Positions 55,835 to 63,812 of a stretch of DNA of 64,000 nt are shown one piece after another. Positions within the stretch are counted from its first letter, which is position 1. Each line of letters starts with the position of its first letter. Source of the stretch: Streptomyces parvulus (GTDB lineage Bacteria; Actinomycetota; Actinomycetes; Streptomycetales; Streptomycetaceae); the NCBI RefSeq assembly GCF_014648855.1, contig NZ_BMRX01000001.1, positions 310,001 to 374,000 on the forward strand, written 5' to 3'. The notes below the pieces were generated by a model. The model saw nothing but the letters and a program-made list of their open reading frames with translations. It had not been told where the DNA came from and did no database searches. Position numbers and translations under genes: made by a program.

Positions 55835-56350
55835 GTGGCATCTGAACAAATGGCCGAGCGCCCGGAGGACGGCGGCCCCGAGGAGCCAGGTCCCCAGCCG
55901 CCCGCACGCCCGCTGGACGCCATCGATCAGGACATCCTGCGCATGCTCCAGGCGGACGGCCGCGCCTCGATACGGTCGGTCGCCGAGCGGGTGCACGTCT
56001 CGCGCGCGAACGCCTACGCGCGCATCAACCGGCTCGTCGAGGACGGCGTCATCCGCGGCTTCGGAGCCCGCGTCGACCACGAACGCGCCGGACACGGGAC
56101 CTCGGCGTACATCACCCTCAAGATCGTCCAGAACTCCTGGCGCACGGTCCGCGCCCAATTGCGGCAACTCCCCGGGGCCTCGCACATCGCCCTGGTGGGC
56201 GGCGACTTCGACGTCCTGCTGCTGGTGCACACGCCGGACAACCGGGCCCTGCGCGAGCTGGTGCTCAGCCGCCTCCAGGCCATTCCCGAGGTGCTCAGCA
56301 CCCGCACCCTGCTGGTCTTCGAGACCGAGGACCTGGAACCGCAGAGCTGA
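55835..56350 (+). CDS. bkdR: Lrp/AsnC-family regulator BkdR
   Basis: A 171-residue protein. A disordered N terminus of about 25 residues precedes the AsnC-type HTH (LDAIDQDILRMLQADGRASI, then VHVSRANAYARINRL). The C-terminal RAM ligand-binding domain reads SHIALVGGDFDVLLLVHTPD and ends with TRTLLVFE. GTG 55835 is chosen because GGGAGG ends nine bases upstream; ATG 55850 is an alternative. It is divergent from bkdABC, and the S. coelicolor orthologue, from memory, represses that operon and affects development. Confidence 0.92.
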   Translation: MASEQMAERPEDGGPEEPGPQPPARPLDAIDQDILRMLQADGRASIRSVAERVHVSRANAYARINRLVEDGVIRGFGARVDHERAGHGTSAYITLKIVQNSWRTVRAQLRQLPGASHIALVGGDFDVLLLVHTPDNRALRELVLSRLQAIPEVLSTRTLLVFETEDLEPQS

Positions 56351-56369
56351 CCGTGCGGGCACCGCACGG
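56351..56369. terminator. Hairpin between bkdR and tetR
   Basis: CCGTGCGG (56351-56358) pairs with CCGCACGG (56362-56369) with a 3-base loop, directly after the bkdR stop, between convergent genes. Confidence 0.65.
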
Positions 56370-56392
56370 CGACGGGAATCGCCGGACAGGTC

Positions 56393-56995
56393 CTAGGACG
56401 CCTTGCGCAGCCCGCCGAAGACCAGCCGCGCCACCGCGTCGGCCACCTCGCGCTCGCCCGCGCCGCCGCGGCCACCGGCGGCCTCGGGCCGGTACCACTC
56501 CACGATCGAGTTGATCATGCCGAAGACCAGCCGGGTCGCGAGCCGCACCTCCACGTCCGTGCGGACGTCCCCCTCGGCCGCCGCGGCCTTCAGCAGGGCG
56601 GCGACCCGGTGGTCGAACTCCCGCCGCCGCTCCAGCGCCCACCGCTCGGTGCCGGTGTTGCCGCGCACCCGCAGCAACAGCGTCACGTACGGCAGTTCCG
56701 CCAGCAGCACCTCGACCATGCGGCGCACGACGTACTCCAGCCGCCCGGCGGCGGACCCCACGCGCGCGTCCTCCTCGTCGAGGATCCCGAACAGCTCGTC
56801 CAGCGCCCGGCTCACCGCCCGGCGCAGCAGCTCCTCCTTGCCCGTGACGTGGTGGTAGATCGACGACTTGGAGATCCCGGCCGCCTTGGAGAGGTGCTCC
56901 ATCGAGGTGCCGTCGTAACCGCGCTCGATGAAGACCTGCACGGCGACCGAGAGCAGCGTCTCGGGGGTGTACGTGTCACGCCTGGCGGTGGTCAT
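56393..56995 (-). CDS. TetR-family regulator (PaaR/FadR-like)
   Basis: A 200-residue protein. The HTH is at about 8-55 (ETLLSVAVQVFIERGYDGTS, then AAGISKSSIYHHVTGKEELL). The C-terminal helical domain (about 70-200) is of the acyl-CoA-sensing type, inferred from context. Its ATG overlaps the stop of the 3-hydroxyacyl-CoA dehydrogenase gene (ATGA), so it is the second gene of that operon. The operon promoter and the bkdABC promoter both carry ACCGATYGTTCGGT, so it probably autoregulates and also controls bkdABC and paaN. Likely inducer: phenylacetyl-CoA or another acyl-CoA. Confidence 0.88.
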   Translation of the reverse strand: MTTARRDTYTPETLLSVAVQVFIERGYDGTSMEHLSKAAGISKSSIYHHVTGKEELLRRAVSRALDELFGILDEEDARVGSAAGRLEYVVRRMVEVLLAELPYVTLLLRVRGNTGTERWALERRREFDHRVAALLKAAAAEGDVRTDVEVRLATRLVFGMINSIVEWYRPEAAGGRGGAGEREVADAVARLVFGGLRKAS

Positions 56996-58527
56996 GAGGG
57001 GGTGCCCTCCTGCTGGTCGGCGGCGTACGCGTGGCGGTGCAGCGCGAGGGAGTGCGCGTACCGGCCCGAGGGCGCGCACTCGTGCAGGTTGTCGAGGACC
57101 GAGCAGGCCCAGCCCCCGCCGAGGTGGCGGCTCCACTCCAGGGGCCCCAGCGGGTAGTTGACGCCGAGCCGCATCGCGGTGTCGACGTCCTCCTCGGTGG
57201 CGACGCCCTGGGCGACCGCCTCCACCGCCAGGTCGACGAGGCGCGCGACCGTGCGGGCGACGATCATGCCGGGGACGTCCCCGATGACGCTGACCTTCTT
57301 GCCGAGCGCCTGGAACAGGCCCGTGGCCTCGGCGACCGTGCGCGGGGAGGTGCTCCGGGCGGCCGCCAGGGCCACGCGCGTGGCGGCACGGTAGTCGAAC
57401 GCGAGGTCGAAGTAGACGACGTCCCGGTACTCCACGGAGGTCTGGCCGTCGGCGAGCACGAGCTGCCCGCCACTGGGCAGGACCAGCCGCGTGCCGTTGT
57501 CCTCGTCGTACCCGTTGTCCTCGCCGTACTCGCGCACCTCGATCCCCGCCTCGCGGATCAGGGCGAGCACCTCGGCGGCGGGCCCGAGGCCGCCCTCGGC
57601 GACGACGTACGCGGGGCGCTCGGCCGGTTCGGCGGTGTGCGGTTCGGGCCGCTCGGCGCCCTCGCGGTAGTCGTACCAGCCCTGCCCGCTCTTGCGGCCC
57701 AGCCGGCCCGACTCGACCAGGCGGCGCTGGGCCAGCGACGGCGTGAACCGTACGTCCTGGAAGAACGCCTGCCACACGGAGTGCGTGACGGACTCGTTGA
57801 CGTCCTGCCCGATGAGGTCGGTCAGCTCGAAGGCGCCCATCCGGAAGCCGCCGGACTCGCGCAGCACGGCGTCGATGGTGGCCGGGTCGGCGCCCTGGTC
57901 CTCGTACACGGCCAGGGCCTCGGCGTAGAAGGGCCGGGCGATGCGGTTGACGATGAAGCCCGGGGTGTCGGCGCAGGCGACCGGCGTCTTGCCCCAGGCG
58001 CGGGCCGTCTTGTACGCGCGCGTGGCCGACGAGACGTCGGTGGCGAAGCCGGAGACGACCTCCACCAGCGGCAGCAGCGGCGCCGGGTTGAAGAAGTGCA
58101 GGCCGACGAAGCGGCCGGGGCTTGCGAGCCCGCCCGCGATGGCGGTGACGGACAGCGACGAGGTGTTGGTGGCCAGCAGGCAGTCGTCGCCGACGACGTC
58201 CTCCAGCGCCCGGAACAGCTCCTGCTTGACGTCCAGCCGCTCCACCACGGCCTCCACCACCAGCCCGCAGCCGGCCAGGTCGGCGAGCTGCCCGGCGGGC
58301 GTCAGACGGGCCCGGGCGGCGTCCCGCTCGGCGCCGGTGAGCCGGCCCTTCTCGACGAGCCGGTCGAGCCGGGCGCCGATCGCGTCGGCCGCCTCCGCGG
58401 CCCGGCCCTGCACGGCGTCGTACAGCCGCACGGGGTGGCCCGCGACCAGCGCCACCTGGGCGATGCCCTGGCCCATGGTGCCGGTGCCGACGACGGCCAC
58501 GGGGCTGCTGAGGTCGAGTGCTGTCAT
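56992..58527 (-). CDS. 3-hydroxyacyl-CoA dehydrogenase (two-domain, PaaH-like)
   Basis: A 511-residue protein. The N-terminal Rossmann fold binds NAD (VAVVGTGTMGQGIAQVALVAG), with NTSSLSVTAIA and the catalytic His in GLHFFNPAPLLPLVEVV. A first C-terminal domain (about 185-280, TPGFIVNRIARPFYAEAL) is followed after a linker by a second copy (about 395-500, IGDVPGMIVARTVARLV, then MRLGVNYPLGPLEW). This two-copy layout is that of PaaH/PaaC enzymes that oxidise 3-hydroxyadipyl-CoA in phenylacetate degradation, or of generic 3-hydroxyacyl-CoA dehydrogenase. First gene of an operon with tetR. Confidence 0.9.
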   Translation of the reverse strand: MTALDLSSPVAVVGTGTMGQGIAQVALVAGHPVRLYDAVQGRAAEAADAIGARLDRLVEKGRLTGAERDAARARLTPAGQLADLAGCGLVVEAVVERLDVKQELFRALEDVVGDDCLLATNTSSLSVTAIAGGLASPGRFVGLHFFNPAPLLPLVEVVSGFATDVSSATRAYKTARAWGKTPVACADTPGFIVNRIARPFYAEALAVYEDQGADPATIDAVLRESGGFRMGAFELTDLIGQDVNESVTHSVWQAFFQDVRFTPSLAQRRLVESGRLGRKSGQGWYDYREGAERPEPHTAEPAERPAYVVAEGGLGPAAEVLALIREAGIEVREYGEDNGYDEDNGTRLVLPSGGQLVLADGQTSVEYRDVVYFDLAFDYRAATRVALAAARSTSPRTVAEATGLFQALGKKVSVIGDVPGMIVARTVARLVDLAVEAVAQGVATEEDVDTAMRLGVNYPLGPLEWSRHLGGGWACSVLDNLHECAPSGRYAHSLALHRHAYAADQQEGTPS

Positions 58528-58550
58528 GTGCGCGATCCTCCCGCACGGGG

Positions 58551-58559
58551 TTTTCCACA
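58551..58559 (+). promoter_or_regulatory. Weak DnaA-box-like word
   Basis: TTTTCCACA has one mismatch to the Streptomyces DnaA-box consensus. It lies in the divergent paaN/3-hydroxyacyl-CoA dehydrogenase promoter, with CAGTCCACA about 80 bp downstream. Possibly chance. Confidence 0.25.
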
Positions 58560-58583
58560 GATGCGGCGGTCCCCCTTGTCCCG

Positions 58584-58597
58584 ACCGATCGTTCGGT
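58584..58597. promoter_or_regulatory. TetR-type operator, divergent paaN / 3-hydroxyacyl-CoA dehydrogenase promoter
   Basis: ACCGATCGTTCGGT is symmetric at 12 of 14 positions. It lies 57 bp upstream of the dehydrogenase-tetR operon and 115 bp upstream of paaN. A one-base variant occurs at 55720-55733 before bkdA. Confidence 0.75.
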
Positions 58598-58711
58598 TAC
58601 TCTAGCCGTGTCCGCCCGTTCCCGCCCAGGTTTCCCCCCAGTCCACAGACTCGACGGAGAGTCGACCCGGCGTCGACGGCGAGTTCGTGGGAGACGAGGA
58701 GTTGGTCCCGC

Positions 58712-60403
58712 ATGGCCGCCGAAGTCACCGCACAGCAGCTGATCGCCCAGCACCGGCCGACCCTGGACCTGGCGCTGGAGACGATCCGCACCCGCGCGTA
58801 CTGGTCCCCCCACCCCGAGCACCCCAAGGCCTACGGGGAGAACGGCAGCCTGGACATGGCCGCGGGCAAGGCCGCCTTCGACGCCCTGCTCGGCACCCGC
58901 CTCGACCTCGGCCAGCCCGGCACCGACGACTGGGTCGGCGGCGAGGTCTCCCCGTACGGCGTCGAGCTGGGCGTCCAGTACCCGCACGCGGACCTCGACG
59001 TGCTGCTGCCCGCCATGAAGGCCGGGCAGAAGGCGTGGCGGGACGCGGGCGCGGAGCTGCGCGCGATGGTCTGCCTGGAGATCCTCCGGCGGATCGGCGA
59101 CCGGACCATGGAGTTCGCCCAGGCCGTCATGCACACCTCCGGGCAGGCCTTCATGATGGCCTTCCAGGCGGGCGGCCCGCACGCCCAGGACCGCGGCATG
59201 GAGGCCGTGGCCTACGCCTACGTGGAGCAGGCCCGCACCCCCGACACGGCGGAGTGGACCAAGCCCCAGGGCAAGCGCGACCCCCTCGCGCTCACCAAGG
59301 CGTTCACCCCCGTGCCCCGCGGGATCGGCCTGGTCATCGGCTGCAACACCTTCCCGACGTGGAACGGCTACCCGGGCCTGTTCGCCTCCCTCGCCACCGG
59401 CAACGCGGTCCTGGTCAAGCCCCACCCCCGCGCGGTGCTGCCGCTCGCCCTCACCGTCCAGGTCGCCCGCGACGTCCTCGCCGAGGCGGGCTTCGACCCG
59501 AACCTGGTCGCGCTGGCCGCCGAGCGCGACGGTGAGGGCATCGCCAAGACCCTCGCGACCCGCCCCGAGATCCGGATCATCGACTACACCGGCTCCACCG
59601 CCTTCGGCGACTGGCTGGAGGCCAACGCCGGCCAGGCCCAGGTCTTCACCGAGAAGGCAGGCGTCAACACGGTGCTCGTCGAGTCGACCGACGACTACCG
59701 GGGCATGCTCGCCAACCTGGCCTTCTCGCTGTCCCTGTACAGCGGCCAGATGTGCACCACCCCGCAGAACCTGCTGATCCCCCGCGACGGCATCCGCACC
59801 GACCAGGGCCCCAAGTCCTACGACGAGGTGACCGCCGACCTGGCCCGCGCCGTCGACGGCCTCCTCGGCGACGACGCCAGGGCGAACGCGCTGCTGGGCG
59901 CGATCGTCAACCCGGACGTCAAGGCCCGCCTGGAGGCCGCCGCCGGACTCGGCGAGGTCGCGCTGGCCTCCCGCGAGATCACCAACCCGGACTTCCCGGA
60001 CGCGGTCGTGCGCACCCCGGTGATCGTCAAGCTGGACGGCGCCAAGCCCGGCGACGAGGCCGTCTACACCAGCGAGTGCTTCGGCCCGGTCTCCTTCGCC
60101 GTCGCCGTCGATTCCGCGGCCGACGCCGTGGAGCTGCTGCGGCACAGCGTCCGCGAGAAGGGCGCGATGACGGTCGGCGCGTACACCACCGACCCGGAGT
60201 TCGAGGAGGCCGTCACCGAGGTCTGCCTGGACGAGTCGGCCCAGCTGTCCCTCAACCTCACGGGCGGGGTGTACGTCAACCAGACGGCCGCCTTCTCCGA
60301 CTTCCACGGCTCCGGCGGCAACCCGGCGGCCAACGCGGCCCTGTGCGACGGCGCGTTCGTCGCGAACCGCTTCCGCGTGGTGGAGGTCCGCCGGCCGGCC
60401 TAG
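58712..60403 (+). CDS. paaN: Phenylacetic acid degradation protein PaaN (aldehyde dehydrogenase family)
   Basis: A 563-residue protein with the PaaN-specific N-terminal region (LDLALETIRTRAYWSPHPEHP) and an aldehyde dehydrogenase core. Core features are CNTFPTWNGYPGLFASLATG for NAD(P) binding, VFTEKAGVN with the general-base Glu, and the catalytic Cys in SGQMCTTPQN. Near the C terminus is GSGGNPAANAAL. It oxidises the ring-opened semialdehyde-CoA in phenylacetate catabolism. GAGGAG at 58696-58701 fixes the ATG. No paaABCDE genes are in the window. Divergent from 3-hydroxyacyl-CoA dehydrogenase-tetR. Confidence 0.92.
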   Translation: MAAEVTAQQLIAQHRPTLDLALETIRTRAYWSPHPEHPKAYGENGSLDMAAGKAAFDALLGTRLDLGQPGTDDWVGGEVSPYGVELGVQYPHADLDVLLPAMKAGQKAWRDAGAELRAMVCLEILRRIGDRTMEFAQAVMHTSGQAFMMAFQAGGPHAQDRGMEAVAYAYVEQARTPDTAEWTKPQGKRDPLALTKAFTPVPRGIGLVIGCNTFPTWNGYPGLFASLATGNAVLVKPHPRAVLPLALTVQVARDVLAEAGFDPNLVALAAERDGEGIAKTLATRPEIRIIDYTGSTAFGDWLEANAGQAQVFTEKAGVNTVLVESTDDYRGMLANLAFSLSLYSGQMCTTPQNLLIPRDGIRTDQGPKSYDEVTADLARAVDGLLGDDARANALLGAIVNPDVKARLEAAAGLGEVALASREITNPDFPDAVVRTPVIVKLDGAKPGDEAVYTSECFGPVSFAVAVDSAADAVELLRHSVREKGAMTVGAYTTDPEFEEAVTEVCLDESAQLSLNLTGGVYVNQTAAFSDFHGSGGNPAANAALCDGAFVANRFRVVEVRRPA

Positions 60404-60411
60404 GGCCGGCC
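60393..60411. terminator. Hairpin between paaN and SpoU methyltransferase gene
   Basis: GGCCGGCC (60393-60400) pairs with GGCCGGCC (60404-60411). The paaN stop TAG forms the loop. It lies between convergent genes whose stops are 13 bp apart. Confidence 0.5.
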
Positions 60412-60416
60412 CGTGC

Positions 60417-61178
60417 CTACGGCACCCGCGGTGCGCCCCCGGTCGCGCTCCAGTGGTACAGCGTCATGGCCACACTGGTCGCGAGGTTGTAGCTGGAGAC
60501 CTGGGGGCGCATCGGCAGCGCCACCAGGTGGTCGGCCCGTGCCCGCAGTTCGGGCGTGAGGCCGCTGCGCTCGGAGCCGAACGCGAGCAGCGCGTCGTCG
60601 GGCAGCTTCAGCCCGCGGATGTCCTCCCCCTCGGGGTCCAGCGCGAACACCGGTCCCGGCGGCAGCTCCGCCACCTCCAGCCGCTCCACGGCGGTCGCGA
60701 AGTGCAGCCCCGCCCCGCCCCGCACCACCGTGGGATGCCAGGGGTCGAGCGGGCCCGTGGTGACGACACCCGTCGCCCCGAATCCGGCGGCCAGCCTGAT
60801 CACGGCGCCCGCGTTGCCGAGGTTGCGCGGCTGGTCCAGGACGACGACCGGGGCCCGGCGCGGTGTGCGGGCCAGCGCCCGGAGACCGGCCTCCCGCGGG
60901 GGCCGTACCGCCAGGGCCGCGACACCGGTGGGGTGCGGCCGCGCGACGAGCGAGGCGTACGCCTCCCGCGGCACCTCGGCCAGCAGGCCGTCCAGGGCCT
61001 CGCGCACGTCGGGTGCCAGATCGCCGGCGAGCGCCAGGGCGGCCGCGCGGTCGGTGGTGACGGCCACCGGGACCCGGGCGCCGAAACGCAGCGCGTGCTT
61101 GAGCGCGTGGAAGCCGTCCAGCAGCACACACGGCCCGGCGTGGCGGCGCCAGACGGCCAACGGGTCGGGCTCGGTCAT
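60417..61178 (-). CDS. SpoU/TrmH-family RNA 2'-O-methyltransferase
   Basis: A 253-residue protein. The SPOUT knot motifs are visible: motif 1 in DQPRNLGNAGAVIRLAAGFGA, quoted as a landmark, motif 2 as LAFGSERSGLTPELRARAD, and motif 3 as LPMRPQVSSYNLATSVAMTLYH in part. These bind S-adenosylmethionine in the trefoil knot and methylate rRNA or tRNA ribose. A short N-terminal substrate-binding domain precedes. Its ATG overlaps the stop of the upstream HTTM gene (61175-61178), so it is the last gene of an operon with HTTM and DUF5819, a surprising mix of RNA modification and membrane proteins. Confidence 0.9.
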   Translation of the reverse strand: MTEPDPLAVWRRHAGPCVLLDGFHALKHALRFGARVPVAVTTDRAAALALAGDLAPDVREALDGLLAEVPREAYASLVARPHPTGVAALAVRPPREAGLRALARTPRRAPVVVLDQPRNLGNAGAVIRLAAGFGATGVVTTGPLDPWHPTVVRGGAGLHFATAVERLEVAELPPGPVFALDPEGEDIRGLKLPDDALLAFGSERSGLTPELRARADHLVALPMRPQVSSYNLATSVAMTLYHWSATGGAPRVP

Positions 61179-62470
61179 GCCTTGAAGCCTACGTGCGTCC
61201 CCTCGGGGTCACCGCCGCGCCCGCCGTCCCCCTCGGCACCCTCGGCGTCCTCGCCGGGCGCGTCCCGGGGCCCCGGCACCGGGGCCGCGCGCTCCGCACC
61301 GCCCCCGCCCCCGCCGGGGAACCCGGCCGGCAGCCGCCCCAGCAGCCGCTTGCGCGCCCGCACCGCCCCCTCGCCCAGGCGGCGCAGGAACGGCGTCGGC
61401 AGGAAGACCGCGTCGGCGGCGATCATCGCCAGCGAGAAGAACGGCAGCCCGAGCGTCACCGCGATCACCGCGTGCTCGGTCATCATGGCGGCCAGCAGCA
61501 CGTTCTTGACCCGCCGGTTGAACAGCGTGAAGGGGAACGCGACCTGCACGACGACGGTGCCGTAGGTGATGAGCATGACCATGATGCCGTTGCCGGCCAG
61601 CGCGTCGGACAGCGCGGGCCAGGGCGAGAAGTAGTCCAGGTGCAGCGGGTAGTAGACGGCCGTGCCGTCCTGCCAGCGCGAACCCTGGATCTTGTACCAG
61701 CCGGCCGTCGCGTAGATCAGACAGGCCTCGGCCATGATCACGAACAGCGCGCCGTTGTGGACGACGTCGGCCACCACGTCCAGCAGGATCCGCGGCTGAC
61801 TGCCCTCCGCCGCACGCCCGACGACCCAGGCGACGCCCTGCGCCACCCACACCGCCCACAGCAGCGCCGGGACGAACCAGTCGCCGTCCATCCCGCCCGC
61901 GAGCGTCACGGTGAGCAGCACGAAGCCGAACACGGACCAGAGCGCCGGCCCGACCCGGTCCGGGACCCGCTCGCCACGCGCGCGTGCCTCGGCCCCGCGC
62001 CGCGCCCGCCGGGCGTCCAGCGACCAGACCCGGCCGCAGCGGGTGAGGACCAGGTAGATGCTCATCAGGTGCAGGACGTTGTCGCCGCCGTCGCCCATGA
62101 AGACGCTGCGGTTCTGGAGCGAGAGCACCCCGACCATGAACAGCACGGACATCGTGCGGGTGCGCCAGCCCAGCAGGAGCAGCACGCTGCTCAGGACGGC
62201 CAGCGCGTAGACGATCTCGAACCAGGCGCCCGAGTCGGACCACATCAGCGCCGTGAAGGCGCCGTTGTCCGCGATCAGCTGCTCGGCGAGGCCGTGGGTC
62301 CAGGGGCTGTCGGGGCCGTACAGCTCGCTGCGGTGGGGGAGTTCACGCAGCAGGAAGAGCAGCCAGGTGGCGCTGAAGCCGACGCGGATCACGGCCGTCT
62401 GGTACGGGCCGAGCGCGGCGCCGGTGACCCGGGCGATGCCCCGGGAGACGGAGAGCACGACGCGGTTCAC
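61175..62470 (-). CDS. HTTM-domain membrane protein (vitamin K-dependent carboxylase-like)
   Basis: A 431-residue polytopic protein. The HTTM domain spans about 20-340 with roughly eight hydrophobic segments and the family's conserved YATAGWYKIQGSRWQDGTA and VFMGDGGDNVLHLMSIYL. The last 50 residues are Gly/Glu/Asp-rich and cytoplasmic. HTTM proteins share the membrane fold of gamma-glutamyl carboxylase but usually lack proof of that activity. GTG 62470 overlaps the DUF5819 stop (GTGA), so the two are coupled and probably work together. Confidence 0.9.
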   Translation of the reverse strand: MNRVVLSVSRGIARVTGAALGPYQTAVIRVGFSATWLLFLLRELPHRSELYGPDSPWTHGLAEQLIADNGAFTALMWSDSGAWFEIVYALAVLSSVLLLLGWRTRTMSVLFMVGVLSLQNRSVFMGDGGDNVLHLMSIYLVLTRCGRVWSLDARRARRGAEARARGERVPDRVGPALWSVFGFVLLTVTLAGGMDGDWFVPALLWAVWVAQGVAWVVGRAAEGSQPRILLDVVADVVHNGALFVIMAEACLIYATAGWYKIQGSRWQDGTAVYYPLHLDYFSPWPALSDALAGNGIMVMLITYGTVVVQVAFPFTLFNRRVKNVLLAAMMTEHAVIAVTLGLPFFSLAMIAADAVFLPTPFLRRLGEGAVRARKRLLGRLPAGFPGGGGGGAERAAPVPGPRDAPGEDAEGAEGDGGRGGDPEGTHVGFKA

Positions 62471-63237
62471 GCGGCACCCCCGCGCGGCACCGTCCACCAG
62501 GGCAGTTCGCGGTAGGCCGGCCGGTCGGAGACCTTCTCACCGGTCCACGGCGGCGGCTTCACGTTGGTCGTCCGCGACCGGTACTGGACGCGTTCGACGG
62601 TCCCGCCCTCGCCGGCGGCGTCGTTGCGCTCCAGCCGCTGCACGGCGATCTGCCGCAGGTAGGTCTCGGAGAGGGTGCCGCGCAGCCCCACCGGCCGGTT
62701 GTCGGAGTCGTGGCTGGAGACGAAGAAGTCCCAGGCCCGCCGGAGTTCGTTCTGCTGGGTGTGGCTCGGCAGCGGGTTGCCGTCGATGGCCCGGCCGTCC
62801 TCGGCCGACAGGTCGTACCAGCCGGTCGTGCGTATCGCGCCGTCCGCCTGGCTCACGTCGGCGCGCACCTGGACGGCCACGTTCTGCTGGAGCGGATTGG
62901 GCGCGAAGAGCTTCCAGTTCTGCTCGAACTCCGGGAAGACCCACTCGTCCACCGCCTCGCCGTGCTGCTTGGTGAGGGTGTTGGACGGCGCCACGTGCAG
63001 GAACACCAGCCCCAGGTGGGCGCAGACGGCGACCGCGACGACCGCGAGGGCGAGCACCGCGCCGGCCTGGTAGCGCGGGGAGAGCGCGGCGACACCGGTG
63101 CGGGGAGCGCCCGCCGGTACGGCACCACCGGTCCCGTCCGGTCCGCCGGGCGGTTCCGCCGCGCCGTGCGGCCCGGCGGGGCCGTCCTGCCCGTCCCGCC
63201 CCTGCCGGGCGTCCGAGCCCGTGTCGTACGCTTCCAT
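62467..63237 (-). CDS. DUF5819 membrane protein
   Basis: A 256-residue protein. A Gly/Asp/Pro-rich N terminus of about 50 residues is followed by one transmembrane segment (about 62-82, GAVLALAVVAVAVCAHLGLV) and an extracellular DUF5819 domain. Marks of the domain are WVFPEFEQNWKLFAPNPLQQN and WYDLSAEDGRAIDGN. Adjacent to an HTTM protein in Streptomyces generally, as here. ATG 63237 follows GGGGCGGA. No enzymatic motif. First gene of a three-gene operon (DUF5819, HTTM, SpoU). Confidence 0.88.
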   Translation of the reverse strand: MEAYDTGSDARQGRDGQDGPAGPHGAAEPPGGPDGTGGAVPAGAPRTGVAALSPRYQAGAVLALAVVAVAVCAHLGLVFLHVAPSNTLTKQHGEAVDEWVFPEFEQNWKLFAPNPLQQNVAVQVRADVSQADGAIRTTGWYDLSAEDGRAIDGNPLPSHTQQNELRRAWDFFVSSHDSDNRPVGLRGTLSETYLRQIAVQRLERNDAAGEGGTVERVQYRSRTTNVKPPPWTGEKVSDRPAYRELPWWTVPRGGAA

Positions 63238-63433
63238 TCCGCCCCGTTCGGTCCCGATCCGTCCATCCGCCCCCCGCACCGCGGGGCACCCGCGCGGCAC
63301 GATCCGGCCGCCCGGCCACGTTCGAACGGGAACGGTACTCAGGACCGGCCGCCCGCACACCCCCCGGCGGACCGGCCGCACCGTGGCCGTGGCCACATCC
63401 GGTCACCGCGTCCGGGGGAGGTCCGGGGACAGC

Positions 63434-63781
63434 CTAGACAACGTGCCCGGGCTCGCCCTTCTCGTCCACGACCGGCCGGCCGGCCGCGGCCCACTCCTGC
63501 ATGCCGCCGTCGACGTTCACGGCGTCGACGCCCTGCTGGACCAGGTACATGGTGACCTGGGCCGAACGCCCGCCGACCCGGCAGAGCACGTGGATCCGCC
63601 CGTCCTGCGGCGCGGCCTCGGCCAGCTCGCCGTACCGGGCCACGAACTCGCTCAGGGGAATGTGCAGCGCCCCGGCGGCATGACCCGCCCGCCACTCGTC
63701 GTCCTCGCGGACGTCCAGCAGGAAGTCGCCGTCCTTGAGGTCACCGACCCCGACCGTGGGCACACCAGCTCCGAAACTCAT
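63434..63781 (-). CDS. Single-domain rhodanese
   Basis: A 115-residue rhodanese-like protein. Strand-turn motifs are FLLDVREDDEWRAGHAAGALHIP. The active-site Cys is in VLCRVGGRSAQVTMYL, and the C terminus has VNVDGGMQEWAAAGRP. Single-domain rhodaneses move sulfane sulfur between thiols; the loop here is six residues after Cys, as in GlpE/ThiI-type carriers. Cytoplasmic, monocistronic in this window. Specific partner unknown. Confidence 0.92.
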   Translation of the reverse strand: MSFGAGVPTVGVGDLKDGDFLLDVREDDEWRAGHAAGALHIPLSEFVARYGELAEAAPQDGRIHVLCRVGGRSAQVTMYLVQQGVDAVNVDGGMQEWAAAGRPVVDEKGEPGHVV

Positions 63782-63812
63782 GCCCCAGACGCTACCCGAG
63801 CGGGCGGCGCGC

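Noticed and set aside
53481-55907. 808-codon frame that would extend E1beta upstream
   Set aside because: The upstream part lies inside bkdA in another frame and has no dehydrogenase homology. The ATG at 54485 with the ATGA overlap is the right start.
55763-58659. Chromosomal origin (oriC)
   Set aside because: Only two good DnaA-box words and two weak ones are present; Streptomyces oriC has many boxes between dnaA and dnaN, which are not here.
56393-60307. 1,304-codon open frame on the minus strand
   Set aside because: It joins the real tetR frame at its end with antisense sequence of paaN and out-of-frame sequence of the dehydrogenase gene. Only the last 200 codons are a real gene.
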